64,000 bases of DNA from UBA2185 sp964564625 (GCA_964564625.1 CAZMBE010000015.1:1-64000); one strand, 5' to 3'; shown: positions 33,228 to 41,634, counted from the first letter of the stretch. Translations and numbers: made by a program. The notes: generated from the letters alone by a model not told the origin.

Positions 33228-33736
33228 GAAAAAGATGGGACGCTTGTCTGCTTTTAAAGTACACTGAGCGTCCCATCTGGCGCGACGAAGCAACACCTGC
33301 TCTTCCTGATTAACAGCGGAGAACTGCCACCTGTTGTTTCCCGCGGTCCTGGTAAAAGTCCAGTATTCCACGAATTTTACGGGCTCTGTGTTACTCCCCG
33401 GCAGTAATTCGCCACTTTCACTTTCCGTGTAATCCATTAAGTTGGCAAGGAATCTGACGGTGATAAAGTCCTCTCCCCCTTCCTGCCAGACTTCGGTAAC
33501 GTTCATACTTCGCACCCCAATAGTATCAAGTGTGATGATCACCTTTTCCATTTTCAGCGTGCCAGCGCCTTTCTGCAAAAACCGGACATTTCCGCCGTAA
33601 GAATATTTTTTACACTTGTCATGTCGCGGTTGATCCACGTGCCCTGAATTTTGAAGAAGATGTCCATGCAGAGATCTGAAACTCTGTAAATGCTGCCGTC
33701 TAAAACGGGAGAACCAAGAGAGATAGCCTGGTTCAC
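33207..33736 (-). pseudogene. Tim44-like domain protein, frameshifted
   Basis: The upstream part (33736 to ~33580) reads FFKIQGTWINRDMTSVKNIL and then stops after GFCRKALAR. The downstream part, in a different frame, reads LKMEKVIITLDTIGVRS, VTEVWQEGGEDFITVRF, LANLMDY and EYWTFTR. Together they follow the Tim44-like domain (NTF2-like fold) from start to end, with a one-base shift near 33580. The usual N-terminal signal/membrane region is missing too, since a stop codon precedes GTG 33736. The gene is probably dead, although a near-consensus promoter remains upstream. It overlaps the end of the cyclase gene. Confidence 0.7.
33234..33277. repeat. 11-bp perfect inverted repeat
   Basis: GATGGGACGCT (33234-33244) and AGCGTCCCATC (33267-33277) flank a 22-nt loop just after the cyclase stop and inside the 3' end of the Tim44-like remnant. 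It has no U-tract, so it is a hairpin of uncertain role, perhaps a transcript end for the cyclase. Confidence 0.5.
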
Positions 33737-33767
33737 AGGAAGGATGCTTTATCTGCGTTGTCGTGGT

Positions 33768-33796
33768 CTTATAAAAGATATAGGCAAAAGTGTCAA
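33768..33796 (-). promoter_or_regulatory. near-consensus sigma-70 promoter
   Basis: On the minus strand TTGACA (33796-33791), a 17-nt spacer and TATAAG (33773-33768) lie about 30 nt before the start of the Tim44-like pseudogene, so that remnant may still be transcribed. Confidence 0.65.
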
Positions 33797-33893
33797 CATC
33801 TCCTTTTGGTTTTGTCTTTTTTCAACGGATGGTGTATGAGAACCACTAGTAGGACCTCTGAAAATCTATTCATGTAATAACGAAGGAGTTCTC

Positions 33894-34673
33894 ATGGGTA
33901 ATGAACGCTTGAATGGAAAAATTGCCGTGGTCGCGGATATGATCATATGTGCGAGAAACATAGTGGTGTTCACGGGAGCCGGCATCAGCACAGAATCAGG
34001 CATTCCTGATTTTCGAAGCCCCGGTGGAATATGGTCAAGGTTTGATCCGGAAGATTTTACTATCGGGAAATTTCTTTCGAGTCCGGAAACGCGGAGAAAA
34101 CAGTGGCGAATACTTCTCGAAGGCGGTTTGTTTAGTGATGCTGAACCGAACAAGGCGCATCTGGCTGTTGCCGAACTGGAAAAAATTGGTAAACTCACCT
34201 GTGTCATTACGCAGAATATCGACAATCTTCATCAAAAAGCAGGGAACTCACCGGAGAGGGTATACGAGTTACATGGCAATATGAACTGGTTGAAGTGTGT
34301 GAACTGTGACAAACGATATCCCCTCGGAGAGATGGTGGAGAAATACCGTGCGCAATATGATGTCCCGGAATGTGAACGCTGCCACGGAATTCTAAAGCCG
34401 GATGTTATTTTCTTTGGGGAACTACTGCCGCAAATGACACTGAAAAATGCAACCTTCAACGCCACCAGGTGTGATCTTATCATTGTTATTGGTTCATCAC
34501 TTGTTGTGTACCCGGCAGCGTCCATCCCGATGTACGCGAAAAGCTCCGGCGCCAAGCTTGTAATTATCAATACTACACCGACACCTTGTGACAGTGAAGC
34601 AGATGTTGTCATCCGCCATTCGGCCGGTGATGTAATGGAAAAGATCATGGAAGAGGTCAACAAGAAATTGTAG
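33894..34673 (+). CDS. NAD-dependent protein deacylase, Sir2 family
   Basis: This is a 259-residue sirtuin. It has the NAD-binding FTGAGISTESGIPDFR, the catalytic TQNIDNLHQKAG and YELHGN (His is the base), a four-Cys zinc site (CVNC at ~137, CERCHG at ~161), then DVIFFGE and GSSLVVYPA. It removes acetyl groups from lysines, making O-acetyl-ADP-ribose and nicotinamide; a common bacterial target is acetyl-CoA synthetase. AAGGAG lies 7 nt before ATG 33894. It leads a same-strand run with a GNAT acetyltransferase and, further on, a class I/II-type deacetylase, suggesting control of protein acetylation. Confidence 0.93.
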   Translation: MGNERLNGKIAVVADMIICARNIVVFTGAGISTESGIPDFRSPGGIWSRFDPEDFTIGKFLSSPETRRKQWRILLEGGLFSDAEPNKAHLAVAELEKIGKLTCVITQNIDNLHQKAGNSPERVYELHGNMNWLKCVNCDKRYPLGEMVEKYRAQYDVPECERCHGILKPDVIFFGELLPQMTLKNATFNATRCDLIIVIGSSLVVYPAASIPMYAKSSGAKLVIINTTPTPCDSEADVVIRHSAGDVMEKIMEEVNKKL

Positions 34674-34697
34674 CGAAATGATCATTGATCTGTTGAG

Positions 34698-35234
34698 ATG
34701 CCGAATATTGTTCCCATAGAAACAGAAAGATTGAAATTAGTGCCCTTGGATTTTGGCAGTATAGGTCCGGAGGATCATCACAGAATCGAACGTAAACTGG
34801 GCCTGCAACTGGCGAGCATGATATTGGGTGAACAGATCGACCGGGAAATTAAGGCAGCCATGAGAACTTCTCTGGAAAATATTATAAGGGATAAGAGACA
34901 GGATCAGTGGTTTGCTGACTGGCAAAGTGTCCTGATCATACTGAAGGGGGAAAACGCAATTATTGGCGGTTTCTGTTTCCAGAACCATCCTGATGCACAT
35001 GGCCAAGTTCAGGTTGGGTATATGATTGGCCCTGAGTATCAAAGAAACGGATACATGACTGAAGCTCTGAAACGTGGAATCTCCTGGATATTTGAGCGTT
35101 CTGATATATCGTCGGTCGTTGCGGAAACCACAAAGTCAAATCTTTCCTCACAAAGCGTACTGAAAAAGGTAGGCATGGTTGTGTACGAGGAAACGGCAAA
35201 GAGCCTCTGGTGGAAAATCCAAAAATGTGCCTGA
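34698..35234 (+). CDS. GNAT acetyltransferase, RimJ/RimL-like
   Basis: This is a 178-residue protein. It opens with IETERLKLVPLD, typical of the RimJ/RimL branch, and the acetyl-CoA-binding stretch is VQVGYMIGPEYQRNGYMTEAL (~residues 95-115). ETTKSNLSSQSVLKKVGM completes the fold. It transfers acetyl from acetyl-CoA to an amino group of an unknown acceptor. It starts 24 nt after the sirtuin stop, and its last four codons overlap the NRDE gene start, so translation is coupled. Confidence 0.85.
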   Translation: MPNIVPIETERLKLVPLDFGSIGPEDHHRIERKLGLQLASMILGEQIDREIKAAMRTSLENIIRDKRQDQWFADWQSVLIILKGENAIIGGFCFQNHPDAHGQVQVGYMIGPEYQRNGYMTEALKRGISWIFERSDISSVVAETTKSNLSSQSVLKKVGMVVYEETAKSLWWKIQKCA

Positions 35235-36007
35235 TCCTTTTATCCTATAGGCTGCATAAAAAATACCCCTTTATCCTTGCGGCGAACAGGGATGAGTTTT
35301 ATGAAAGACCTTCAGCGCCGGTATCTGTATGGAATGACGCCACTGATGTAATTGCCGGCAAGGATTTGAAGAGCGGCGGCACCTGGCTGGGTATTACAAA
35401 AAAGGGGCGCCTCGCAGCGATTACTAATTATCGGGATCCTGAATCCTTCAAAGAAGACTCGCCTTCCCGGGGATGGCTGGTGAAGGATTTTCTCTGCGGG
35501 CGGGATTACCCTCACGCATATATCGATCAAATTGCGGCGACAAAGGATCGATATAACGGGTTTAGTATGATTATAGGAGATCCGTCACGTCTCTTCTATT
35601 TCTCAAACCGGGGGTACATGCAGGAGTTGTCCCCAGGTATATATGGTCTCAGCAACCGGCTTCTTAATACGCCCTGGCCTAAAACTGAACGGGGGAAAAA
35701 TGCCCTTGAATCATTGCTATCGCAGACAGACAACCCCCTGCCGGAAGATATTTTTTATATTCTTTCAGACCGATCAAGACCCGATGACTGCGAATTGCCT
35801 GACACCGGAGTCGGACTCGAATGGGAACGTCTCCTTTCTTCAATATTCATCACGGGTTCCATCTATGGTACCCGATCCTCTTCGGTGATTATGATTGACA
35901 AGAGGGATCGAGTCATGTTTATTGAGAAGGTATTTGATGGACATCCTGATCCATGGATGGAAGTCAAGTTTGAATTCAGGATATCTGAAAATTTGAATCA
36001 ATTGTAA
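35225..36007 (+). CDS. NRDE/TANGO2-family protein
   Basis: The protein has ~260 residues. MCLILLSY places a Cys directly after the initiator Met and is followed by YPFILAANRDEFYERP, the family-defining NRDE motif; GGTWLGITKKGRLAAITNYR continues the Ntn-like layout. TANGO2 relatives affect haem or lipid handling in eukaryotes, but the bacterial function is unknown. ATG 35225 is chosen because it makes the Cys residue 2; an upstream Met at 35210 adds five residues. It overlaps the GNAT stop by 10 nt. Confidence 0.85.
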   Translation: MCLILLSYRLHKKYPFILAANRDEFYERPSAPVSVWNDATDVIAGKDLKSGGTWLGITKKGRLAAITNYRDPESFKEDSPSRGWLVKDFLCGRDYPHAYIDQIAATKDRYNGFSMIIGDPSRLFYFSNRGYMQELSPGIYGLSNRLLNTPWPKTERGKNALESLLSQTDNPLPEDIFYILSDRSRPDDCELPDTGVGLEWERLLSSIFITGSIYGTRSSSVIMIDKRDRVMFIEKVFDGHPDPWMEVKFEFRISENLNQL

Positions 36008-36027
36008 GGGAGAAAACAGATAACAGC

Positions 36028-36459
36028 ATGGCCAGGCGTGAGTATCCGGAAAGTCCCGTGGTTGGTGTAGGGGCAGTGGTAATTAAAGATGGGAAGGTGC
36101 TGCTTGTGAAGCGGGGCATCGATCCTAATAAGGGGTTATGGGCCATTCCCGGCGGTTCTTTAAAATTGGGCGAAACATTGCAGGAGGGAGCCGAGAGGGA
36201 GATTCTGGAAGAAACAGGCATAACCATCAAGGCAAATGATCCTGTGTATTCGTTTGACTTCTTTGAACGTGACGGTGACGGTCGGGTCCGTTTTCACTAT
36301 GTCGTTGTCGATATGATTGCTGACTATGTCAGCGGTGAGGTGCATGCTGCCGATGACGCCATGGAAGCCAGGTGGGTATTACGCGGTGAGCTCAAGGATA
36401 TGCAAGTATCAAGGAATACCTTGAAGATTCTGGATTTTCTGAAAGCTTACTTTCCCTAG
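36028..36459 (+). CDS. NUDIX hydrolase
   Basis: This is a 143-residue protein. The Nudix box runs from GGSLKLGETLQEG to AEREILEETGI (residues ~46-69) with all metal-binding Glu residues. VVGVGAVVIKDGKVLLVKR and WAIPGG precede it. It hydrolyses a nucleoside diphosphate linked to another moiety; the IPGGSLKLGE form resembles ADP-ribose/NADH-type hydrolases, but the substrate cannot be fixed. It follows the NRDE gene by 20 nt and precedes the deacetylase by 11 nt. ADP-ribose chemistry would fit the sirtuin upstream, which releases O-acetyl-ADP-ribose. Confidence 0.88.
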   Translation: MARREYPESPVVGVGAVVIKDGKVLLVKRGIDPNKGLWAIPGGSLKLGETLQEGAEREILEETGITIKANDPVYSFDFFERDGDGRVRFHYVVVDMIADYVSGEVHAADDAMEARWVLRGELKDMQVSRNTLKILDFLKAYFP

Positions 36460-36470
36460 GAGGTGTAATT

Positions 36471-37217
36471 ATGAAGGTTATTTATCACAATGATTTCAAT
36501 CAGTCATACTGTTCTGATCCTGCCGCCGCGCCTGGAAGAATAGAAGCGGTGTACAGAGTTCTCCGCGACAAGGTAACTTTTATCGATGCGATTCCTGCAG
36601 ATAAAGAGGATATAGCCGCCATACATACCCCGTACCATATAGAAAGGGTCACCAGTGATGCTATTTATTATATTGCATCCCTGGCAGCCGGGGGAGCAAT
36701 ACAGGCAGCCGAGATCGGCCTTCAGGAACCATGCTTTGCCCTTATCCGGCCGCCAGGGCACCATGCTTCTGCCGGAAGCGCCTGGGGTTTTTGCTATTTC
36801 AATAATATGGCGATCGCTCTCGAAAAGTTAAAAAAAGAAAATAAGATTAAGAAAGCCTTCGTCCTGGACATTGATCTCCACTTCGGAGACGGGACGGTGA
36901 ATATTCTTGAAGGAAGCGGATATGTATCCTTATACAATCCTTCCGGTTCCTATCCTGAAGAATATTTGAAGAATATCAAAAGCCGTCTCTCCTCCGAGAA
37001 GGTTGATATCATAGGGATTTCGGCGGGGTTTGATAACCATGCCGAGGACTGGGGAGGACTTCTTTCTACCGCCGATTATAAGGAAATCGGGAAAATGGTG
37101 AGGGAGGCCAGCAAGAAAAATGGGGGAGGGTGCTTTGCCATCCTGGAAGGTGGGTACAATCACAGGGTTCTGGGGCAAAACGTAATGGCCCTGATCGAAG
37201 GCATGGAGGCGGGGTAA
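36471..37217 (+). CDS. histone deacetylase-family protein
   Basis: The 248-residue protein is shorter than typical AcuC/HDAC proteins (about 310-370). The catalytic core is intact: LIRPPGHHASAG with the His pair, DIDLHFGDGT with zinc ligands Asp and His, GISAGFDNHAEDWGG with the third Asp, and ILEGGYNH. These enzymes deacetylate proteins, polyamines or small molecules with Zn2+. AGGAGG 7 nt before ATG 36471 supports the start. It is the last gene of the sirtuin-led run, followed by a terminator. Confidence 0.88.
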   Translation: MKVIYHNDFNQSYCSDPAAAPGRIEAVYRVLRDKVTFIDAIPADKEDIAAIHTPYHIERVTSDAIYYIASLAAGGAIQAAEIGLQEPCFALIRPPGHHASAGSAWGFCYFNNMAIALEKLKKENKIKKAFVLDIDLHFGDGTVNILEGSGYVSLYNPSGSYPEEYLKNIKSRLSSEKVDIIGISAGFDNHAEDWGGLLSTADYKEIGKMVREASKKNGGGCFAILEGGYNHRVLGQNVMALIEGMEAG

Positions 37218-37222
37218 CTATT

Positions 37223-37245
37223 CCCCCTCGCTGAGGGGGTTTTGG
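37223..37245 (+). terminator. rho-independent terminator of the sirtuin-led operon
   Basis: CCCCCTC (37223-37229), 3-nt loop, GAGGGGG (37233-37239), then TTTTGG. The stop codon of the deacetylase is 6 nt upstream. Confidence 0.8.
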
Positions 37246-37429
37246 TACTTTTCCTAGGGTTTCCACTTTCATGGAACGGACGATATCATTGCAGCAAAAT
37301 AGTGGTTGAAATATAGTAGCCATTTATAATACTCTTTTGTGGCGTAAGGTACGCATTGCTGACGCGATCAGGACAGAGGTTCTAATGCGGTGAAACAAAC
37401 TGATATCAATTGAATCTGGAGGTTATTTT

Positions 37430-38146
37430 ATGAGAAAGTATATTGTTCTTATTGTGCTTTGTCTTTTCTTGAGTGGAGCTGTTCAGGCCTTCGCAGCGGA
37501 AAAGCCGCGGATCGGCGTTTTACGATTTACTAACCATACGCACGCCGGCTGGTGGGGCTATACTTCCGGCACGGAACTCCAGGACATGCTCATCGCGGAA
37601 CTGGCAAGCACGAAGGCGTTCAGGGTTCTGGAAAGGCAGGAGTTGGACAAGGTCCTCAGTGAGCAGAAACTGAGCGAGTCAGGCCTGGTGGAGGAATCCA
37701 CGAGAATCAGGCCCGGCAGGATTAAAGCGGCCAAGTATCTGGTCGCCGGCACTGTTTCTGCGTTTCAGGAAAGCACGAGCGGCGACGAGGGAGGCATAAA
37801 TGTTATGGGGTTCCGTGTGGGCGGAGCTAAGAAGACTGCCTACATGGCGGTAGACCTGAAGGTAATAGATACGGAAACCGGTGAAATTGCCGATACACGG
37901 ACCGTAGAGGCGACGTCTTCCAGCGGCGGGTTACGTCTGTCCGGATCGCTAGGCATGTTTGGCGGAAATCTTGGAAAAGAGGAAAAGACTCCTGTCGGCA
38001 AGGCGATACGCTCCTGTATTATTGAGATCTCTGATTATCTGGAGTGTTCCTTGGCGAAAAAAGATGATGCGTGCATAAAGGAATTCAACGAGAAGGAAAA
38101 AAAGAGAAAGGATAGGACCAGGAAGGCCATTAAACTGGATGAATAA
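37430..38146 (+). CDS. exported CsgG-like protein
   Basis: This is a 238-residue protein with a signal peptide (IVLIVLCLFLSGAVQAFA, cleavage near residue 23) and a CsgG-fold domain: KPRIGVLRFTNHT, LIAELASTKAFRVLERQELDKVLSEQ, AKYLVAGTVSAF, YMAVDLKVIDTETGEI. No lipobox Cys is present, unlike curli CsgG. The tail is very basic (EKEKKRKDRTRKAIK). Such proteins build or stabilise outer-membrane structures, and relatives include FlgO and LpoB-like proteins; the role here is unassigned. It converges on another CsgG-like gene across a shared terminator. RBS GGAGG is 8 nt before ATG 37430. Confidence 0.75.
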   Translation: MRKYIVLIVLCLFLSGAVQAFAAEKPRIGVLRFTNHTHAGWWGYTSGTELQDMLIAELASTKAFRVLERQELDKVLSEQKLSESGLVEESTRIRPGRIKAAKYLVAGTVSAFQESTSGDEGGINVMGFRVGGAKKTAYMAVDLKVIDTETGEIADTRTVEATSSSGGLRLSGSLGMFGGNLGKEEKTPVGKAIRSCIIEISDYLECSLAKKDDACIKEFNEKEKKRKDRTRKAIKLDE

Positions 38147-38187
38147 TCCTTTTAATTCTTGTGATGCATGTGAAAAACCGTTATTAT

Positions 38188-38219
38188 AAAGGCGGGGAAG
38201 TTTCCCGCCTTTATTTTAT
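38188..38219 (+). terminator. terminator between convergent CsgG-like genes
   Basis: AAAGGCGGG (38188-38196) pairs with CCCGCCTTT (38204-38212), followed by ATTTTATTT on the plus strand. The right arm overlaps the stop codon of the minus-strand gene, so it could work in both directions. Confidence 0.75.
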
Positions 38220-39293
38220 TTGCTGCGTCAGTTTTTGCCTGTTTTTTATCGCCAGAGATACCCTGTTGAGGGCTAAAGTAATGGCATCATCAGGCTTTCC
38301 TATCAATTTATCGGCCTGTTTATAGAGGCCCAACGCGGCATCTGCATCTCCCCGGCTTTCGGCGCATACGCCCAGGTTGTAAAGGATTGCGGGAGAGTTG
38401 GGCGCTAAAATTCTCGCCTGGCCCCATAATTCACAAGCATTGTCCATTCTGCCTCCCCTCGCGTACTCGAGTCCCTGGTTCAGCTTATCCCTGGCGTCAG
38501 CAGAATCGATCTGATCTGTTGAATCCATGAGCGTTATTTCAACGGTAACATAATACGGCGCGACATCTTTCATAAATTGCCTTTTTACCGCCTCTTTTAC
38601 CCCCTCTAACAAAAACTGCCCATCCTCAGGAGGGGAGCGGTCTTCGCACCCCGATGATGTTGCCGCTTTTGAAAGATTGCGTGAATAGAGAATTTTTGCC
38701 GTGCCCACTTCAATTAACTTGGGTGTTACGGAAAAATGTGCGTCTCTTTTCGTGCACGATACGTAATAATTTCTCCACTGAATGCACCTTCCCTGATACT
38801 CGTTCCCTTTTTTGTCGCGCTTGATTTCATGCTGTACACATTCCTGCCGCTTTTCTCTATAGGTACTGTCTTTCACCAGTGAAGCAGCTACCATACCCGT
38901 GTAAATTCCCTGGGCGCCCACTAACTTGCCAATTTTTGCCGCTGTCTTCTGATCAATCAACGCGCTCTGACTGAATTGCTGCTCAGATAGTATTTTGTCA
39001 ATAGACGCCCTGTCAACTAATGTAAAATACTGTTTGTCATCGATGCTTTTGGATACCAGCGCGCCTTCTATTTCTGCGGCGAATTCCTCGCCGCCCGGCC
39101 CGGTAAATGGGAGTACTGCAACGGTCTTTGTAAGGGATGCCTGGTGATATTCTGCGGGCTGCAACATATTAATTCTGACTTTAGTTGCGCATCCCGCTGT
39201 GATTATGGTGAAAAGAATGATACACAAGGCGCAAAGCTTCTTGAAAGATAATCCATGGGGACCACGTTGCCGTTTGATTTGCTGCCTGTCCAT
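38211..39293 (-). CDS. CsgG-like lipoprotein with C-terminal TPR-like tail
   Basis: This is a 360-residue protein. A basic N-terminus is followed by a hydrophobic signal and lipobox (IITAGC, Cys ~35), so it is membrane-anchored outside the cytoplasm. Residues ~55-240 resemble the CsgG fold (TVAVLPFTGPGGEEFAAEIE, TLVDRASIDKILSEQQFSQS, VGAQGIYTGMVAAS). It carries many Cys (CVQHEIK, CIQWRN, YVSCTK, GCEDR). The end (~265-345) reads like two tetratricopeptide repeats (LNQGLEYARGGRMDNACELW, NSPAILYNLGVCAESRGDAD). Its stop lies in the terminator shared with the facing CsgG-like gene. RBS GAGG precedes ATG 39293. The FlgT-like gene is 55 nt upstream. Confidence 0.72.
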   Translation of the reverse strand: MDRQQIKRQRGPHGLSFKKLCALCIILFTIITAGCATKVRINMLQPAEYHQASLTKTVAVLPFTGPGGEEFAAEIEGALVSKSIDDKQYFTLVDRASIDKILSEQQFSQSALIDQKTAAKIGKLVGAQGIYTGMVAASLVKDSTYREKRQECVQHEIKRDKKGNEYQGRCIQWRNYYVSCTKRDAHFSVTPKLIEVGTAKILYSRNLSKAATSSGCEDRSPPEDGQFLLEGVKEAVKRQFMKDVAPYYVTVEITLMDSTDQIDSADARDKLNQGLEYARGGRMDNACELWGQARILAPNSPAILYNLGVCAESRGDADAALGLYKQADKLIGKPDDAITLALNRVSLAIKNRQKLTQQIK

Positions 39294-39348
39294 TTCATTA
39301 CCTCGCTCAGTATAGGTGTTTGAATTTCATGCTCTTTGTGGAAAGCGG

Positions 39349-40479
39349 TTACTTTTTATAATCGAGCTTTATGGCGTAAGGAGTGAAATTTGTCACAGTG
39401 AAATTACCCTTCTGTTTTATGCTGTTTGCCAGATAGAGTGAATTTTCCGGATAGCTGACGATGAATTCGCCCATCTGTTTATCTTCTACCCCCGTTACCC
39501 ATACTATGTTTTGAAGGATGCTTTTTATTTCCATGTTTGTGTCGAGATCGGTGACGCCTTTCACTGTAATATTGATCTTCTTTACATTGCCCTGTATGTA
39601 AGACCCGACCTTATCAAGGATCGTTGGGGTCAGGTTTTCTGCCAGGTCTTGAAGAGCGGCCGCGGCTGCGTCCTCAACATTGTTTGCAAGCCCCTTTCCT
39701 CGTTCCGTACCTGCCGTGAGTATTTCCATGCTACCCGTTTTATTGTTTTTCGCAACAATGCGATATGTCAGCCTGACTGTTACATTATTAAAAGGCATGG
39801 AAAGACCGTACCCGATATTTTCTCCCTTCCTTGTGGAGATGGTATAATCCACCTTACCGATGATGATGACGTTCGAAAGGAACTTGTACATCATGCTCCT
39901 TACAGCAAGGGTGCTCCCGCTTTTCACGGCCTTTTCAATTTCTCTCGCATCAACGGCGCGCGTGGGGGCCACGTCAACGACTTTGTAATTCTGGTCGATA
40001 AGTTTTCCGATGAGTGTCTCCGAAAGTATATTCGTTTCTTCAAATTCATCTCCGCTTCGTCCCGGTTTCCGCGCCGGAATAAATACGGCAAGGGAATTAT
40101 TGAGGGCAAGTGAAGAAACGGCTTCCCTTGCCTTTGCCGGTTCGACACATGCCTTTATCTTCACCATGAGAATATCTTCTTTTGTTTTTTGGCTCAGGAT
40201 GTTGTATCTTTTCACAACTCCCCCCACCTGTGTCTTTATCACATCTTCTACGAGGGCAAAATTCTGGACGAAACTTGCCGCCTTGACCTCCGTTCCCACG
40301 GTCTGTTCAATTGCCGACCATTTTGCCCTGGCAATGGCCTCCGTTTTCGCAGAGGGGACATCATTGTTGATGATCGCTGCTTCCCCTTCAGTATTCACGC
40401 ACTTTTCCTGACACAGGCCGACAGGTACATACACAAAACAGAATACAAGTAAAGAAAGAACCATGGTTATCATACGCAT
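39349..40479 (-). CDS. FlgT/LPP20-like exported protein
   Basis: This is a 376-residue protein with a signal peptide (MVLSLLVFCFVYVPVGLCQ, cleavage ~24). Residues ~30-130 (AAIINNDVPSAKTEAIARAKWSAIEQ) match the N-terminal domain of FlgT/LPP20 proteins, which line flagellar or outer-membrane rings. The middle has a CsgG-like IARAV-type repeat (FIPARK, EETLIGKLIDQNYKVVD). It shares direction and probably a transcript with the CsgG-like lipoprotein, so both may belong to one envelope assembly. No flagellar genes occur in the window. A strong RBS (GGAGG) and a promoter at 40522-40551 support the start. Confidence 0.7.
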   Translation of the reverse strand: MRMITMVLSLLVFCFVYVPVGLCQEKCVNTEGEAAIINNDVPSAKTEAIARAKWSAIEQTVGTEVKAASFVQNFALVEDVIKTQVGGVVKRYNILSQKTKEDILMVKIKACVEPAKAREAVSSLALNNSLAVFIPARKPGRSGDEFEETNILSETLIGKLIDQNYKVVDVAPTRAVDAREIEKAVKSGSTLAVRSMMYKFLSNVIIIGKVDYTISTRKGENIGYGLSMPFNNVTVRLTYRIVAKNNKTGSMEILTAGTERGKGLANNVEDAAAAALQDLAENLTPTILDKVGSYIQGNVKKINITVKGVTDLDTNMEIKSILQNIVWVTGVEDKQMGEFIVSYPENSLYLANSIKQKGNFTVTNFTPYAIKLDYKK

Positions 40480-40521
40480 CGTACCTTTACCTCCCCGCTG
40501 GAAATCTCACACTATGCATAA

Positions 40522-40551
40522 AATATACTTTAACCGATAATGCTTTGTAAA
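40522..40551 (-). promoter_or_regulatory. candidate promoter of FlgT-like/CsgG-like pair
   Basis: On the minus strand TTTACA (40551-40546), an 18-nt spacer and TATATT (40527-40522) lie about 40 nt before the start at 40479. Confidence 0.45.
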
Positions 40552-40611
40552 GGGTATTTGTGGAAAAGACGAAGATCATGTGGGTGCCTTGGGGACACTG
40601 TTCCCCGGAAT

Positions 40612-40650
40612 GAAGTGAAAACCCTCCTTGTGGGTGCGGAGCTTCACTTC
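40612..40650 (-). terminator. hairpin downstream of DUF2950 gene
   Basis: GAAGTGAA (40612-40619) and TTCACTTC (40643-40650) pair, with an inner GGAG/CTCC extension. A second hairpin, GGGGA/TCCCC, follows at 40591-40606. No strong U-tract is present, so it may be a terminator or an RNA-stabilising hairpin. Confidence 0.4.
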
Positions 40651-40659
40651 TTCTTTCCT

Positions 40660-41634
40660 TCAATCTTCCACAGCCGTCCAGCTCTTGTCCGGATTATATG
40701 AGCTCATCTCCCGGGCAACCTTCTCGGTATTCGGTCCGAGGTTCTTCTGGTAAACCTTTCCCTGTTGGTTGACGATAAAGGTCATCACCCCTGACTTGCC
40801 CCAGTTTGAGGGGAAGGCGACGAGGGCAAATCCCCCCACCATGTTACCGTTGATGATATAGTTGTATTTTCCTCCCGGCGCGTTTTTTCCCTGTTTCGTC
40901 AGTATCTTGAAATAGTAGCCATGAAACGGCGCCCGCGGCTCTTCCTTGAAGGCAGACTTTTCTTTCTTATAACCCTCGTGCCAGGCCCGTGCCACAAGCT
41001 CGCCAAAGGGACTCACTGCCTGGCCGGGTGCCGCCCTCCAGAAAAGGCCGTTTCTCTTGCCACGATCGCTCCGAAGTTTCTGTGCATACGCAAATATCCC
41101 ATCGCCGTCCCAGTCCTTAAGCGTGTACTCGCGCTGCGCCTTGACATAAATCCGACAGACCAGTATGGCCGTGAGTTCATTTTCCCCGATCCGGCGGTTC
41201 AATATTTCTTCTTTGCCCGCTTCGGTATCAAAAAACCACTGACCATCCTTTTTTACAATGGGAATCGGAAAAGGCCAGTTTTCGTTGCCTATGTGCAGGA
41301 GCACCTTTGAATCGCCCTCTTGTACAAGGATTGTTTTTTCTGCAAGGTGGCCGGCGAGTTCGTCAAATTCAGCGGCGTCCTGCACCTTGTCACCTGAATG
41401 AAGGTCTTTTCCGGAAGGCCCGAATAGCTGATCAATTACAGCCTCGTCTTTTGCCTTGACGGCATCAACCAGAGTCTTCATGGCATCTTCAGGAGAGGAA
41501 AAGAGTCTCTGCTGAGATGCCCCGGCTGCCGGAATGCTCCACGCAAAGACAAACGCCACAGTGACCAAAAGCAGTGTGGCGGTAGCCAAACCACGCAATA
41601 TATACAACAAGGATTTCTGTCCAATTGTCTCCAT
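40660..41634 (-). CDS. DUF2950 family exported protein
   Basis: This is a 324-residue protein. The N-terminus has a membrane/signal segment (ATATLLLVTVAFVFAWSIPAAG, ~17-38), then the DUF2950 fold: FSSPEDAMKTLVDAVKAKD, WPFPIPIVKKDGQWFFDTEAG, GLFWRA, HGYYFKILTKQG and VMTFIVNQQGKVYQKNLG. The function is unknown, but DUF2950 and DUF3300 genes commonly travel together, as here (DUF3300 is 90 nt upstream). The start has six tandem GGAAA units directly upstream as ribosome-binding site. Confidence 0.85.
   Translation of the reverse strand: METIGQKSLLYILRGLATATLLLVTVAFVFAWSIPAAGASQQRLFSSPEDAMKTLVDAVKAKDEAVIDQLFGPSGKDLHSGDKVQDAAEFDELAGHLAEKTILVQEGDSKVLLHIGNENWPFPIPIVKKDGQWFFDTEAGKEEILNRRIGENELTAILVCRIYVKAQREYTLKDWDGDGIFAYAQKLRSDRGKRNGLFWRAAPGQAVSPFGELVARAWHEGYKKEKSAFKEEPRAPFHGYYFKILTKQGKNAPGGKYNYIINGNMVGGFALVAFPSNWGKSGVMTFIVNQQGKVYQKNLGPNTEKVAREMSSYNPDKSWTAVED

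Noticed and set aside
39511..40452. Overlapping plus-strand frames across the FlgT-like gene
   Set aside because: They are shadows of the minus-strand gene, which has a signal peptide, promoter and ribosome-binding site.
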